Positions 10,761 through 21,997 of a stretch of 64,000 bases of DNA are shown piece by piece. Position 1 is the first letter of the stretch. Each line of letters begins with the position of its first letter. The stretch is from Henckelia pumila. Lineage: Eukaryota; Streptophyta; Magnoliopsida; Lamiales; Gesneriaceae. The position numbers and the translations under genes were made by a program. The notes below the pieces were generated by a model. It had not been told where the DNA came from. It searched no databases and worked only from the letters and a program-made list of their open reading frames with translations. The stretch spans positions 29,433,374-29,497,373 of the forward strand of contig NC_133121.1 of assembly GCF_033568475.1 (NCBI RefSeq), read 5' to 3'.

Positions 10761-12031
10761 ATCTTGACATGGATATCCATCTATCGTAGTCATTCTTGAC
10801 TCGAAAATAAGGCCGCCTCAGACCTTGGCATAGAATCAATTCAATAACATATCATATCGTAATCATAACGACTCAAACTCAAAGATCCACTACCTGAGAT
10901 GGATCGACAACATCAAAAACAAATCAAAAGATAATCAAGTATGTGATTTTTGCGGGACAACTCAAGAAACGTCATTCTCGAGTTTCAAATCTCTGACTTG
11001 CGATGTCGTCTTATACCTTCGTATATCTTGGTTCTGAACACTTTCAATCTGAAATATAACAATCAGCACAATCATATCAAACTTCATTCAAGATGATCAA
11101 TCCAAGATCGAATCAAACTAATCAATATAACGTCAATACAATCACTTCAAACCTCCAGCAAACTTCCTCGGTTCAAAGTCGGACTTCCTGATTTGATCGA
11201 GCTTGAAACTAATCTGAAATGTAACGATTATGATCAAGAAATATCAGTAAACAATCACAAGATCCTCAGCTCAATCATAGGCTATCAAAACAACTTCAAA
11301 ACCTAAACCGACGGCGTAGCGATTGAAAATCGATAACCGACGAAATATCGAAACCATTTCCGACTTTGAATACAATTTATACGTATATCACAACTGCAAT
11401 AACCACTCATAAAATCATATAACAGTAGCTATAACCATCGAACACAAGCTGAAAATTAGGATTAAGTACAAGCAACATGAACTCTTCAGCCCGGTTACGA
11501 TATCGAAATACATAAACGTCGAAGAACATATACATATCATCAATATCTGATATCTACCAACTTTAGAACTTCAAACCATGCTGAAAGAAGTAAAAACTTA
11601 CACTATATCGAAGCCCTCATCGTAAGGATTCCAGAACACCTTTCGGAATCAAAATCGGACGATCGGATCAAAAGATACGGCGATTTGAAAATCAAAGTTT
11701 CAAAGAAAACAAAGAAGATCTCGGCTCTGTTTCTCAATTTCTCTCCATTTTCTGAATTTCTCTCTACATCACACGTATACATGCTGATGAAGCAACTAAT
11801 AATCTGATAGCTTCAAATAATATTGCACTTTAGTCCCTAGAAACTTTATAAATTGCAATTCAGTCCTCGACCCTTATTTTAATTCAATTTCAATCCTAAA
11901 TAATTTAAGAATATTAGAATTTAAATCAAAACTCTAAATATTCCCAAATTAAATATACTCGGATTAAAATTAAATTATCTCGGATTACATTAAATAATCC
12001 CGAATTAAATTAAATAATCCTGGGCCTTACA
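10761..12031 (-). mobile_element. gypsy-1 5' LTR, second part
   Basis: Continuation of the LTR at 443-1284. On the minus strand it begins TGTAAGGCCC at 12031, followed by several AATTAAATAATCC-like steps, then AT-rich DNA without ORFs over 100 codons. To its right the sequence changes at once into a gag frame on the plus strand, which marks the insertion point; 12032-12036 (CCATT) would be one copy of its 5-bp target duplication, the partner being outside the window. Confidence 0.75.
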
Positions 12032-13000
12032 CCATTAGTAGGAAGAGAGACGCCAGAGATTGCTGAGGACTGGTTAGAGAGGATGGAGCATTGTTTCAGA
12101 GAGTTCCGTTTCACGGATGAGGAAAAGATGGAGACTCTTGGTTTCTTGCTAGAGGGTCGAGCAAGAAAGTGGTGGAGATCTACTTACGCACCGTTTATAG
12201 CAGCAAGAGGAGCAACTACTTGGGCTGAGTTTCGTACTACTTTCCAGAGATTGTATTTTCCTCCAGCTCTTCGTCACGCAAAAGCTAGTGAGTTTCTTGG
12301 ATTGCGACAGGGGACGATGACTATTGAGGAGTATCAGCAGAAGTTCTTCGATCTTCTACCTTATTGCCCGCATATTGCCGAGAGTTCTGTGGCCAAGTAT
12401 GATAATTTTCTTTAGGGTCTGAACCCTGAGATTCATCAGATGGTTGTTGTTGGGAGCGACATGACCTATGAGGGTTTGGTGGACCGTTGTCGCCAGGCAG
12501 AAGACAGTCTTCGGTGAAACAGGTATATGATTTATTCTTATTCATCCAGACCGACTAGTTCTTTGGGTCCGAGATCCCAGTCTTTCAAGAAGCAAGGTGT
12601 TACTTCTTCTTCTTCTTCCGGATCTGGTGGAGTGCAACATTTTGGTAGCCAGAGGATGAGCCGGTGTTGTCAGTGCAAGAGGAGACATCCTGCAGGACCG
12701 TGCCCTGTTTCAGCCAGCGCATGTTTCCAGTGTGGTCAGGAGGGACACATGAAGAGAGACTGCCCTATGTTGATTGGAGTGGTAAGTGGTTCCGGAGGTT
12801 CCCAAGCGTCAGTACAGCAGCTGCAACATCATTTTCAGCAGCAGCCTTCTCATCAGCAGAGCCAGCAGTCGCAGCCATCGTAGCGATATACTTTTTCCCG
12901 TGGTCACTCTTCTCTACAGCCACGTGTTCAGGGGTAGGTCTTTGCACTGAACCAGGAGAAGGCAGAGGCTGACAGTGATCGGATGATCGCATGTACCTGT
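12032..13000 (+). pseudogene. gypsy-2 gag remnant (chromovirus-type) with CCHC knuckle
   Basis: The frame opens at the gypsy-1 junction as PLVGRETPEIAEDWLERME and carries the retrotransposon gag core (ARKWWRSTYAPF, FLGLRQGTMTIEEYQQKF). It meets a TAG at 12413-12415 and another stop near 12515 in the same frame. It then resumes as a Ser/Gly/Gln-rich tail with the zinc knuckle CFQCGQEGHMKRDC at about 12724-12765. The 5' part of the element lies, if it still exists, beyond gypsy-1. With its internal stops this copy is a dead relic. Confidence 0.85.
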
Positions 13001-14278
13001 AGTTTATGTGGTTTTCCTGCGTATGTTTTGATTGATACGGGTGGGTCACACTAATTCATATCAGCACATTTGCCAAGAGGTATAGATTACTATTTGTTCC
13101 CTTAGACGTGTTGTTAGTGGTTTCTGCTCTGATGGGTAGCGAGGTTTTAGCTAAGCGTCTATTGGTTGGTTGCTCTTTGGATTTTGAGGGGTATCAGCTT
13201 AGCTTTAACCTAATAATTTTAGTCATTGAGGATTTCGACTATATTATTGGGATTGGTCTCCTGACTACCTACAGAGCCATAGTTGATTGCTATCAGAGGT
13301 TTGTTCAGTTTTGTCCCGAGGATGGCGAGGCATGGCATTTCTATGGTGAGGGAGTGCTACCCCAATGCCAGTGGTTTCTGCTCTGAAAGCCCGACGTGCT
13401 TTAGAGTCTGGCGAGAAAAGCTATCTTATCTATGCCATCGATGCATCTTTGGAGGGACCAGACATCCAGGAGATACCCGTAGTCCGTGAGTTTTCCGATG
13501 TGTTCCCAAATGAGATTTCAGGTTTACCACCAGTGCGGGAGATCGAGTTTGGCATTGAGTTAGTGCCAGGGACAGCGCTGATTTCCAGATCTCCGTATCG
13601 TTTAGCACCGACAGAGATGCAAGAGTTGCAGAAGCAGCTGCAGGACCTTCTTGATAAAGGCTAAATTCGGCCTAGTGTTTCACCATGGGGAGCCCCAGTC
13701 TTATTTGTCAAGAAAAAGGATGGGTCGATGGATCTGTGTATAGACAATCGACAGCTTAACCAAGCGACGGTGAAAAATAAGTATCCTCTTCCACTGATAG
13801 ACGATCTGTTTGATCAGCTTCAAGGTACTTCTGTTTATTCGAAGATCGATTTGCGGTCTTCATATCACCAGTTGCGGGTTAGAGAGGAGGATATCTCTAA
13901 GACAGCATTTCACACACGGTATGGTCACTACAAATTCTTGGTGATGCCGTTTGGATTGACGAATGCTCCAGCTGTATTTATGAATTTGATGAACAGGGTT
14001 TTTCGTGACTTCTTGGATAAGTTCGTGGTAGTGTTCATCGACGATATCCTGGTGTATTCTCGCAGTGTTGATGAGCATGCTTTCCATCTCCATACTATTT
14101 TGCAGGTTTTGAGAGATAGACAGTTGTATGCTAAGTTGAGCAAGTGTGACTTCTGGATTGACCGAGTTGTTTTCCTTGGTCATGTGATTTCACAAGACGG
14201 AGTTTCTGTTGATCCTAGTAAGACGGAAGCCATTTTGAATTGGTCACGACTGACGACAGTCTCGGAGATTCTTAGTTT
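13001..14278 (+). pseudogene. gypsy-2 protease and reverse transcriptase remnant
   Basis: A protease active-site motif VLIDTGGSH lies near 13025-13050 and is followed directly by a stop. Later pieces (13108-13386, 13365-13664) are in shifting frames. RT follows: [19 protein letters not shown] near 13670, [13 protein letters not shown] near 13945, and the catalytic [11 protein letters not shown] near 14025-14060. A TAA interrupts the linker near 13662. The sequence stops at 14278 in the RT connection region, where a CACTA terminus begins, so RNase H and integrase are missing here. Family: Ty3/gypsy, probably the Tekay/Del chromovirus group. Confidence 0.87.
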
Positions 14279-14860
14279 CACTAGTAGAAAAGTCGCAAAA
14301 GACTTCGGTTATTAACCAAAGTCGTAGATAGATAATTACCGAAGTAGTGTCACGTGAAGTAATAGGTAATGTTTTACTTCGCTTTATAACCGAAGTCGTA
14401 GCCCTGAAATTACCGAAGTCTTTGATCGGTTCATAGAGCCAAAACCGGTTCAGGATTGGCCCAATGCCGAAGTAAAAACATATATTTTGCTTCGGAAATT
14501 TCATTAATTAACGAAGTAAAAGAGAGTCGTTTACTTCGTTAATTTCATAAATTTACGAAGTAAAACATATGTTTGTACTTCGTCGATTAATGAAATTTCC
14601 GAAGTAAAGATATGCTTAAACTTCAGCAATGACATTAATTGATGAAGTAAAAGTCTTTTACTTCGGCAATTTCACTAATCGACGAAGTAAAATAATGTCT
14701 TGTACTTCGGCAATTTCATTAATTGACGAAGTACAAGCATATGTTTTACTTCGTTAATTAATGAAATTGCCGAAGTAATAGAAGACATATAGTGAAGTAA
14801 AATATTTATTTAACTTCACCATTTAATTTTAGTGAAGTAACATATGTTCACTACATTAAA
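14279..14860 (+). mobile_element. CACTA (En/Spm) transposon terminus with palindromic subterminal array
   Basis: The sequence switches from gypsy-2 RT to CACTAGTAGAAAA at 14279, a standard plant CACTA terminal inverted repeat. The next 580 bases contain many copies of ACTTCG and its complement CGAAGT, arranged as back-to-back units such as ACTTCGgcaatttcattaa...CGAAGT, about 60-70 bases per unit. Such subterminal arrays bind the element's own transposase. The second terminus (TTTTCTACTAGTG) was not found in the window, so the element is truncated or extends through later insertions. Confidence 0.8.
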
Positions 14861-17435
14861 ATTTAGAGACAATAATTACACAATATAAATATATTTTGTG
14901 AAACTTAAAATATACTAATAAAGTTCATAAATTATCCATCTCAAAACAAAAAACATCCATAAATCCACAAGTATATCCACCAAAATAACCCAAAAATATG
15001 CATGTATCCACAAATATTTCCACAAAACTAAAAGTGTATCTATTTAGACAAAACAAAGTATTATCCCAACGTGCATGACACATTTAGGCACCTATATAGG
15101 AGTCGACGAATTCACTTCATTCACTTCTAACTTCATAAAATTGATCTTGGATCTTGGCTGTAATATTGATTCTTGATGGATCCTACAAACTAAAATGTAA
15201 AAAAAAGATAGCTCAATGTCAATAGGAATGTCATCATCTTCAGAAAACAAGTAAACATGTATTGTTTTCTTGGTGAAGTCACTTGAATATACAAAAATCT
15301 ACGATATTATAGGCTTGATACATAAGATGATACGTGCTTTATATATAGGTAGTAGGCCTTTGACAATCTCTTTGATTGTCATGGCATCAAAATCCATAAA
15401 AACTAAAGATACAAGTCAAGAAATACAATAATCTTTTAAAATGATGAAAAAAAGGAATTTATCATGTATATGATTCTCATCACTGGAGTTAGACTCAAGG
15501 TGATATTTACAATCCCCAACACACTTTCTGCAAAAAGATATATATTTTTTTCAAAAGGTAGTTTCGTACTTATAAATGAGAAAACAAACTCAAATCATAT
15601 ACACATCTCTAAGGTGGAAATGATTCTATCAATTTTTGGCCAACACGTAGGAAAGAAAAAAAAAAGACATCTAGATATTATTTAATTATGAAGAAAAGAT
15701 ACACGTAAAAACTATATATATATATCTCACCTTGATTTAGTAACATGTAGCTATTTGGTAACACATCCTAGCCATAAAAGGATTGATTTTATTCTTTTCT
15801 GCATGCAAACAACTGGGATAAATACCTGACAAATCGAAAAGCATTAGGTATCAGCATTATCAATAGCTATGTAATATAGACAGGAAGGAGTCACCCATGA
15901 CAAATGATTAAATCACCATGATCTGATTTGATAAAAATACAGTGATTCTATTCCCACTCAAGGATTAAAAACACCAAAGGATAAGAAAAATCCTGGGTCG
16001 AATTACTTGTCTGAGTAAATAGACATTCTTGGCGGGAAGAACGATAGCGAGAGAGGGAGGAAGGGTCAGATGATGGGCCTGAAAGGGATAGAACTATCAG
16101 CAAGATTATTCTTCGTGTATATCTCTACAAAGAAATTTTATTCTAAAATTATCTGGGAAGATCCCATGTTCAACACTAAAAAATCATTGTCTTCATCATT
16201 AGTAAAAAACAAAAAGATAACATCTGCACCTTTAGGAAATATTGATATTGCATGAGATAATAAATATCTCTCACTTGCCCTCAACTAATCAGCCACATTA
16301 GAGGATGTGTGCAACCAAAAACAGAAAAGAAGAAAGAACGAATAATTTGTTTTCAACATCATCGTTTCAACCAAAACCAATTTTTGTACCTTTTAAGGCC
16401 ACATAATTTGATGATATGACAAACATGTCAATGATGAAAATCACAGAGGATGGGAACTTCCATACCTACAAGATGAAAAGTTAGATTATAGATGATACCC
16501 ACACTCATTAGGTAAAATGTGTAACACACAAAATTAATTAGTCATATCTAACGCGGTCTACCGAGCGAAAAAAAAGGTATTTCACAATATCCAAATGGGA
16601 AGAGGTCTCACCAAGTTCTTTTTTTAAAAAAAATAAATATATCGGCATGAGATCAAATATAATAATGAAACATACCATCATGGCCATGAGAAAGATCTTG
16701 AAGTTACTTGAAATGATGACTATAAGCAACAACTCTTTCCACATGTGGAATCAATGCGTAAGTGAATCAATTTCAGCCATTCCATTTTAGAAGAAGAATG
16801 CAATAGTTAGAAAGAAAAGAGATAGAGAACTAAATAAGAGTCATAACACGTTGAAACCTTATGCTGAATTGAAATAGTTGCTATTAACCACTTTGTGCAC
16901 GTATTTCCATCAAATTTATAATTTCAGTTTGATACTGTATCAGTACGAATTCTAGAAGTATCACATGCAAGTTTTAATATAAACTGTGTGGGTCATACTA
17001 TTATGCTTTAGCCCCTCATCAAGTGGGATTTGCATCAAGAGACGCTGAGTTGCAGCTAATGCAATATCCACTCCATTTTCAAGCTCATGGATGTTTCAAC
17101 AACCCAGCAATGCCACAATACTTTGTCTTACCTTCTATTTGCTCATGATCACAAAGTACGGTTCCTACAAATTTTCAAAGTTTGATTATCATAGATGTCT
17201 ACCTCTAATTGTAGCATCCTTTTCTTTTTCAATTAGAAGAACACGGATGAAATGGTGAAGTAACAGAACCAAGGGAAACTATTCGAATGACATCATGTAC
17301 TTAAAGCAACCTGACTCAGCAATTCATTTATCCAATAACACTTTGTTTGGTGCTTATCAGTCATTGATGATGTAAAATCATATTACGGTGTAAAAAAAAC
17401 TGCATACTTGAGTTCATAACGGTGTAAAAACTATA
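14861..17435. other. 2.6 kb AT-rich DNA without a recognised gene, possibly CACTA interior
   Basis: No open frame above about 75 codons and none resembling a known protein. It follows the CACTA subterminal array without a visible break and ends abruptly at the truncated copia LTR at 17436, so the simplest reading is the interior of a deleted or non-autonomous CACTA element. No transposase motif was recognised. It contains a short TATATATATA run near 15715. Confidence 0.45.
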
Positions 17436-17638
17436 GCGTGGGAGAACCTTTGTGGTTTTCGTCGTGGATTGTTGGTGTATCGGAGAGTCGTAGAGTCTGA
17501 GCCCCAGTAATATCCATCTCGTTATTGTTCTTGTTCTTTGGTTTCTCTGTTTCTTTGATTTTGGTTGTGCAGGTTCAGATTAGATCCAAGAAGAATAAGA
17601 AGAATAGCGGATCGAAGCTGGGCGATGAATTCCTAACA
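17436..17638 (+). repeat. truncated 5' LTR of copia-N
   Basis: Starts at GCGTGGGAGAACC and ends GAATTCCTAACA. It matches 20387-20589 with scattered substitutions and the same length of 203 bp. The first 327 bp of the LTR, including the expected promoter, are missing. Confidence 0.88.
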
Positions 17639-18105
17639 GCGGTATCAGAGCCACGGATTGGTTGCAGCTGGTCCGCCGCTGCCCCGCCTGGTCAGTCGCT
17701 GCCGCCGTGAGTCGTTGCCGCCATGAGCCGCCTTACTGGTTTGTTGGAATCGAAACTCTTGCGTAGAGTTTCTCTCTGCTATATTTGCTGGAACCTCTTT
17801 TTTCGATTTAGTAGTCTAATCGCTGGCCACGGATTTATGTGCTGAGATTACATGCTGGTAGAATCCTAGGATTTATTTGCTTGATTGGTTACTATTGTGT
17901 TTCCATTTTCGTGGTTATATTTATTTCCGCCGTGTTCTCTGTTATTTTTGTGATTTATCAGATTTTCGTGTGAAATATGTTTTGTGTGGTTTACTGTTTT
18001 TCTGTATGAAAATTTGTTGGTTTTGTCCTTTGTGTTTTTTTGTGTGTGTTGACTGGATATAACCTCGTACCTTTTAATGGTAAAACATATTTTTCAATAT
18101 GGCAG
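17639..18105 (+). other. copia-N leader with primer-binding site
   Basis: GGTATCAGAGCCACGG at 17641-17656 is the Met-tRNA primer site, two bases after the LTR end (the usual leading T is a C). The rest is a T-rich leader with no ORF that resembles a known protein. Confidence 0.8.
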
Positions 18106-18900
18106 TAGAAAATGAAAGGAATTTTGATTCAACAAAAAGTTTTCAAAGCGATAAATCTTTCATATTCTGCCACTGAAACTCCTGAGAAAATAGCTGAAAT
18201 AGATGAATTTTCTTATTCTTATATAATTTTGAATTTATCTGACTCTGTGTTAAGGAAAGTTGGTAAACTAAAATCAGCTAAAGAAATTTGGGAAAAATTG
18301 AAAGAACTTTATACTGAGACTTCGTTGCCTACTGCCTAATAAATTGTTTTTGCTTGAAAAAAATTTTCGGTTCAAACTTGATTTGAATAAAGACTTGTTA
18401 GAGGAAGATCCACAAATCGGTTCAAACTTGTTCAAATATATTAAGCTAACTGGGGATTCAACAAAAAAAATTTCGGTTCAAACTTGAATAGATGAAAATC
18501 TGGATGTGTTTACCAAACTTGTTCAATATATTAAGCTAACTGGGGATGATCATATTGATGATTACACCCCTATTGTGCTTTTAAATGTTATTCTCGATTC
18601 TTACAGTGATGTGAAATCTGCCATTAATTATGGTAGAGATAAGATTTCATTAGAAACTGTTGTGAATGGTTTAAAAAGTAAAGAGATAGATTTAAAAACT
18701 AATAAGGGTAATAATAATTCGGGTGAGGTTATGCATGTTAGAGGAAGATCCACAAATCGTTTTCAAATATCTTCAGACAACCATAACCAATTTTCTGTTA
18801 AAAATCGAGGTAAGAGTAAGTCAAGATACCAGTCGAGGTCTAATAATAGAAAATGTTATAATTGTGGTGAAATTGGTCATTTTATTTGAGATTGTTCTAG
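18106..18900 (+). pseudogene. copia-N gag with CCHC knuckle, frameshifted and scrambled
   Basis: Copia gag blocks are clear: KVFKAINLSYSATETPEKIA, LKSAKEIWEKLKELY, VFTKLVQYIKLTGDDHIDDY, DKISLETVVNGLKSKEID, and the zinc knuckle CYNCGEIGHFI near 18850. The start ATG region (near 18100-18112) is out of frame with the main block. The frame is interrupted at 18337-18339. A scrambled 130-base segment follows at 18361-18490, and a TGA breaks the zinc knuckle near 18887. It cannot make a full nucleocapsid. Confidence 0.85.
18361..18490 (+). repeat. patchwork of short duplicated segments inside copia-N gag
   Basis: TTCGGTTCAAACTTG or a one-base variant occurs three times (about 18366-18380, 18417-18430, 18471-18486). 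GTTAGAGGAAGATCCACAAA (18397 onward) is also found at 18737-18756. TATATTAAGCTAACTGGGGA (18437-18456) recurs at 18527-18546. GATTCAACAAAAA (18455-18467) recurs at 18126-18138. The segment is therefore built from pieces of the same element, as template switching during reverse transcription would produce. Confidence 0.85.
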
Positions 18901-18904
18901 GCCT

Positions 18905-19345
18905 ATGCAAAACCATAATCAAGATTTGAAAAATCAGCATGATGATAATGCTAACATGACTTCTTGTAGTGAAAATTTGGGTGATGTTTTTACGGTGACT
19001 GAGATATGTGATGTGCCTAATGTGAACTCTGTGTATTCTAGTTCTTTGACTGAAAATGAATGGCTTGTTGATTCTACGTGCACGTTTCATATTTCTCCTT
19101 TTAAAAACATATTTTCTAATTATCAAGAAGTGAACCATGGGTCAGTTTGTATGGCGAATGATAAATCGTGTCAAGTTGTTGGTCTTGGTGACGTCTCTTT
19201 AAAATTTTATTCTGGTTATATGTTAACCTTGAAAAATGTGAGACATGTGCCTGATTTATGCCATAATCTGATTTCTTGTGCTGCATTAGAAGAAGATGAT
19301 TTGCAGGGAAAATGGGGTAATGGAGTGATGAAAATTTTGAAATGA
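18905..19345 (+). pseudogene. copia-N protease-like region
   Basis: A 146-codon frame with the copia protease layout: ENEWLVDSTCTFHISPF (normally WxxDSGCxxHxx), then MANDKSCQVVGLGDVSLKF and LKNVRHVPDLCHNLISCAAL. The glycine of the DSG/DTG active site is replaced by threonine, so the enzyme is probably inactive. A TGA at 19343-19345 stops the frame and the following codons continue in another frame. Confidence 0.8.
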
Positions 19346-20059
19346 TGTTTAGTAATTTCAAAGCCTCCAAAAGAAGAAACTTATATGTTTGTCATGCTGA
19401 ATTTGATTCTCGTGTTCCTGGTAGGCAATCTAGAGTTAAGTTTCTAAATTCCCTCATTCTTGAACCTGTCACTGTTCCAAACAAGGTGGAACACTTACTT
19501 GATTTATGTTTTGATTTTGAAAAAGTGCAGAATGTGCCTAATGTGGATGAATTGCCTGCTAATCTGTCTAAAAATGTTATTGATGATCAAGTTAATGCTG
19601 ATGTGCATGAGGACATTGCTGAAAATGTGCCTAAAATGATCTTTGTGATTTGAATGATTTTCAGTTAGCGAGAGATAGAGATAGAATGAATGTTAGACAA
19701 CCACAATGAGCTGAAATATTTTTTCCTATCATGATGTTTACTATTATGAGTATTATGCTTGCGTTTATGCTTCAGTTTGATTGGGAGATGAAATATTTTG
19801 ATGTTAGATTCAAGTATGCAGTCGCAAAAGATATGGTTTATATTGCAAAATTCATTTATTATGTGAGAACTGTGTGTTCTTATGATGAGTTAAGATTTCA
19901 TCTGAAAATTTGTAAACTTTGTGTTGTCGTTGTAGTTTACTTTGTGTTTGCTACATGTTTTGATGTGTATTAACTTTGTGTTCTGTTGTGGGGCGATGAT
20001 GATGTTGTAGGTGACTCTCCAAAACCAGTGAACCGACGTTGGACCAAAAGGTGGAGAAT
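19342..20059 (+). pseudogene. copia-N 3' coding scraps and polypurine tract
   Basis: Short blocks remain from the region after protease: RRNLYVCHAEFDS near 19370, a 70-residue acidic stretch, LARDRDRMNVRQPQ near 19669 (style of an integrase C-terminus), and FDWEMKYFDVRFKYAV near 19777. Several kilobases of integrase and RT expected between them are absent. AAAAGGTGGAGAAT at 20046-20059 is the polypurine tract. Confidence 0.7.
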
Positions 20060-20589
20060 TGTTGGGCTTTGGCCTAACTTGATTTCTTTTTCCCAGTCCA
20101 TTCCAAAGTATCTTTATATATTTCTTCTCCAGCCCTAAATTGTGTAAGCTGCCAGAGAGAGATAAAGGAGTGTTCTGCTTTTGAAAGAGAGAGAGGCCGT
20201 GAGATTAGAGAAAGAGCAAGAGAGGTTGAAGGTTGCTTGGTGTGCTACTTTCTTCCTTGACCTAGTGTTCTTGATGTCTTTGCTCATCCCCTGCTTTGTG
20301 CAGTTTCTGTGTGTTTTTTCTTTCTCACTCGGTCCCGTTTGGCTGGCTCTTTCTACTGTGTGTTATGTAAACCGAGCTTGGTTGGGGCGTGGGAGAACCT
20401 TTGTGGTCTTCGTCGTGGATTGCTGGTGTATCGGAGAGTCGTAACGTCTGAGCCCCGGTAATATCCATCTCGTTATTGTTCTTGTTCTTTGGTTTCTCTG
20501 TTTCTTTGCTTTTGGTTGTGGAGGTTCAGATTAGATCCAAGAAGAAGAAGAAGAATGGCGGACCGAAGCTGGACGACGGATTCCTAACA
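20060..20589 (+). repeat. 3' LTR of copia-N
   Basis: 530 bp, TG...CA ends, directly after the polypurine tract. It contains CTTTATATATTTC near 20110, a plausible TATA region. ORF 20181-20444 lies inside it and is not a gene. Confidence 0.88.
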
Positions 20590-20905
20590 GTGAAGAATCA
20601 CAAAAAACAGACGGATGACAGATTATTAAAAAAAATTGAACAGAGATCTTTTGCACGCATTTTTGTTTTTATATACTTGATATATTTGATGATGATGTTT
20701 TTGTAAAATTGCTTATTATGATGAGATCAAAATTATCAAACTATGTACATAGTACATAAGGTTCCAATTTCCTAGAAGATTGAAATTTCAAAATTCTTTG
20801 GTTTTTATTTGCTTATAAATAAAGTGAAGATTCACAAAGAAAAAAAGGCAGATGAAAAATTATTTTAAAAAAAATGAACAGAGATTTTTTGCACGTATTT
20901 TATAG
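20590..20905. repeat. diverged direct repeat beside copia-N
   Basis: The stretch 20590-20663 (GTGAAGAATCACAAAAAACA...) returns in diverged form at about 20827-20901 (GTGAAGATTCACAAAGAAAA...). Both copies end in GAACAGAGAT plus a TTTTGCACG block. The unit is about 75 bp, roughly 235 bp apart; its origin is unknown. Confidence 0.7.
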
Positions 20906-21948
20906 TATATATTATACAAATAATATTACATTGAATTTACTATTAACTAAAATAAAATAAAAATAATTAATTTACTGCAGTTTAATCTCTTCTCAACTTA
21001 TTTATTTAACAACTTTTATTGACAATGAAAGTGTGTTGCCATGTGTGTCGCACGTGTCTTTTCTCAGTTATTTTAAATGTATAAACATGCAAGGTGTGTG
21101 CAAGTACAGAGTGTCTAAAAAGGTGTCTTTAAAATTGCTTAGGCGTTGCACGAAAGACGTCTATAAAATTGTTTAGGCGTGGGACGATAACTCACCATCT
21201 CAATTTGCGTAGCTGAATTTTTACGCCTTTTCACATTAATATATATATATATATATATACATAGATGAAAAGAATGAAAGATGTCATAAATTTTGAGTTT
21301 GAGTTCGATACAACAAAATGTTAAAAAATATGAAGATAAACAAAAATAATAAACATTTTTTATGAACACTTAGATGTCCTCTAAATAGCCACTTAAACAG
21401 AGTCTGGTCGTCTACCAACTACCTATCCTTTTTTTTATAACACTAGTCGGGAGTCTCGGGACCAATTTGGATCACGATAATCAAGGGTGGATTCAGGATG
21501 TTGGCTATGGGGGTTGCCTACAATTTAACAAAATATTAAAAGAGAAAAGATAAATTACAACATCAATTATATTTAATTAATTAAGCATCAACAATATGTT
21601 TTAAACATAGTACTATTTATAACTTGAAGGAATTTGACGTGCATTAGAATTGTCAAAGTCTTCAATAATAACATTAATACAAAAATTTTTAGCAATTTCT
21701 CTTTCAATGCATATTATTAATGCATTCGAGTGAAAAGTATCATTCAGTTTGCTTTGAAACCCAATTTTGTCAATATTTATGGTTGATAATGATCTTTTCT
21801 ATAATAGTTGAAGGAACTAGAAGAGTAAACACAAACATAATCACTCTAAAAATAAGGTCATATATATATATTTTGTTCTCCCTTTCTCTTGTATTTGTTT
21901 TAAATTAAATATGTTCTTTTATTTACTAAAAAAATATATATGTCTATC

Positions 21949-21992
<44 letters not shown>
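20906..21992. other. AT-rich intergenic DNA with TA microsatellites
   Basis: No gene recognised. A short duplicated block AAAATTGCTTAGGCGT / AAAATTGTTTAGGCGT lies at about 21131-21146 and 21165-21180. A TA run lies at 21239-21259. A second, longer TA run (about 21952-21992) directly abuts the MITE at 21993. Confidence 0.6.

Positions 21993-21997
<5 letters not shown>

Larger units (their letters stand above)
17436..20589 (+). mobile_element. internally deleted, non-autonomous Ty1/copia element (copia-N)
   Basis: The 3' LTR (20060-20589, 530 bp) begins TGTTGGGCTTTGG and ends GGATTCCTAACA. At the left only the last 203 bp of the matching 5' LTR survive (17436-17638), aligning base for base in length with 20387-20589. 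Between them are a Met-tRNA primer site, a broken gag with CCHC knuckle, a protease-like stretch, short scraps from the end of integrase and pol, and a polypurine tract. Integrase core, RT and RNase H are absent. Because the left LTR is cut, no target duplication can be tested; the right flank would start GTGAA at 20590. Confidence 0.85.

Noticed and set aside
16070-16255. 61-codon frame in the CACTA interior
   Set aside because: Short, no recognisable domain, no splice context to join neighbouring frames.
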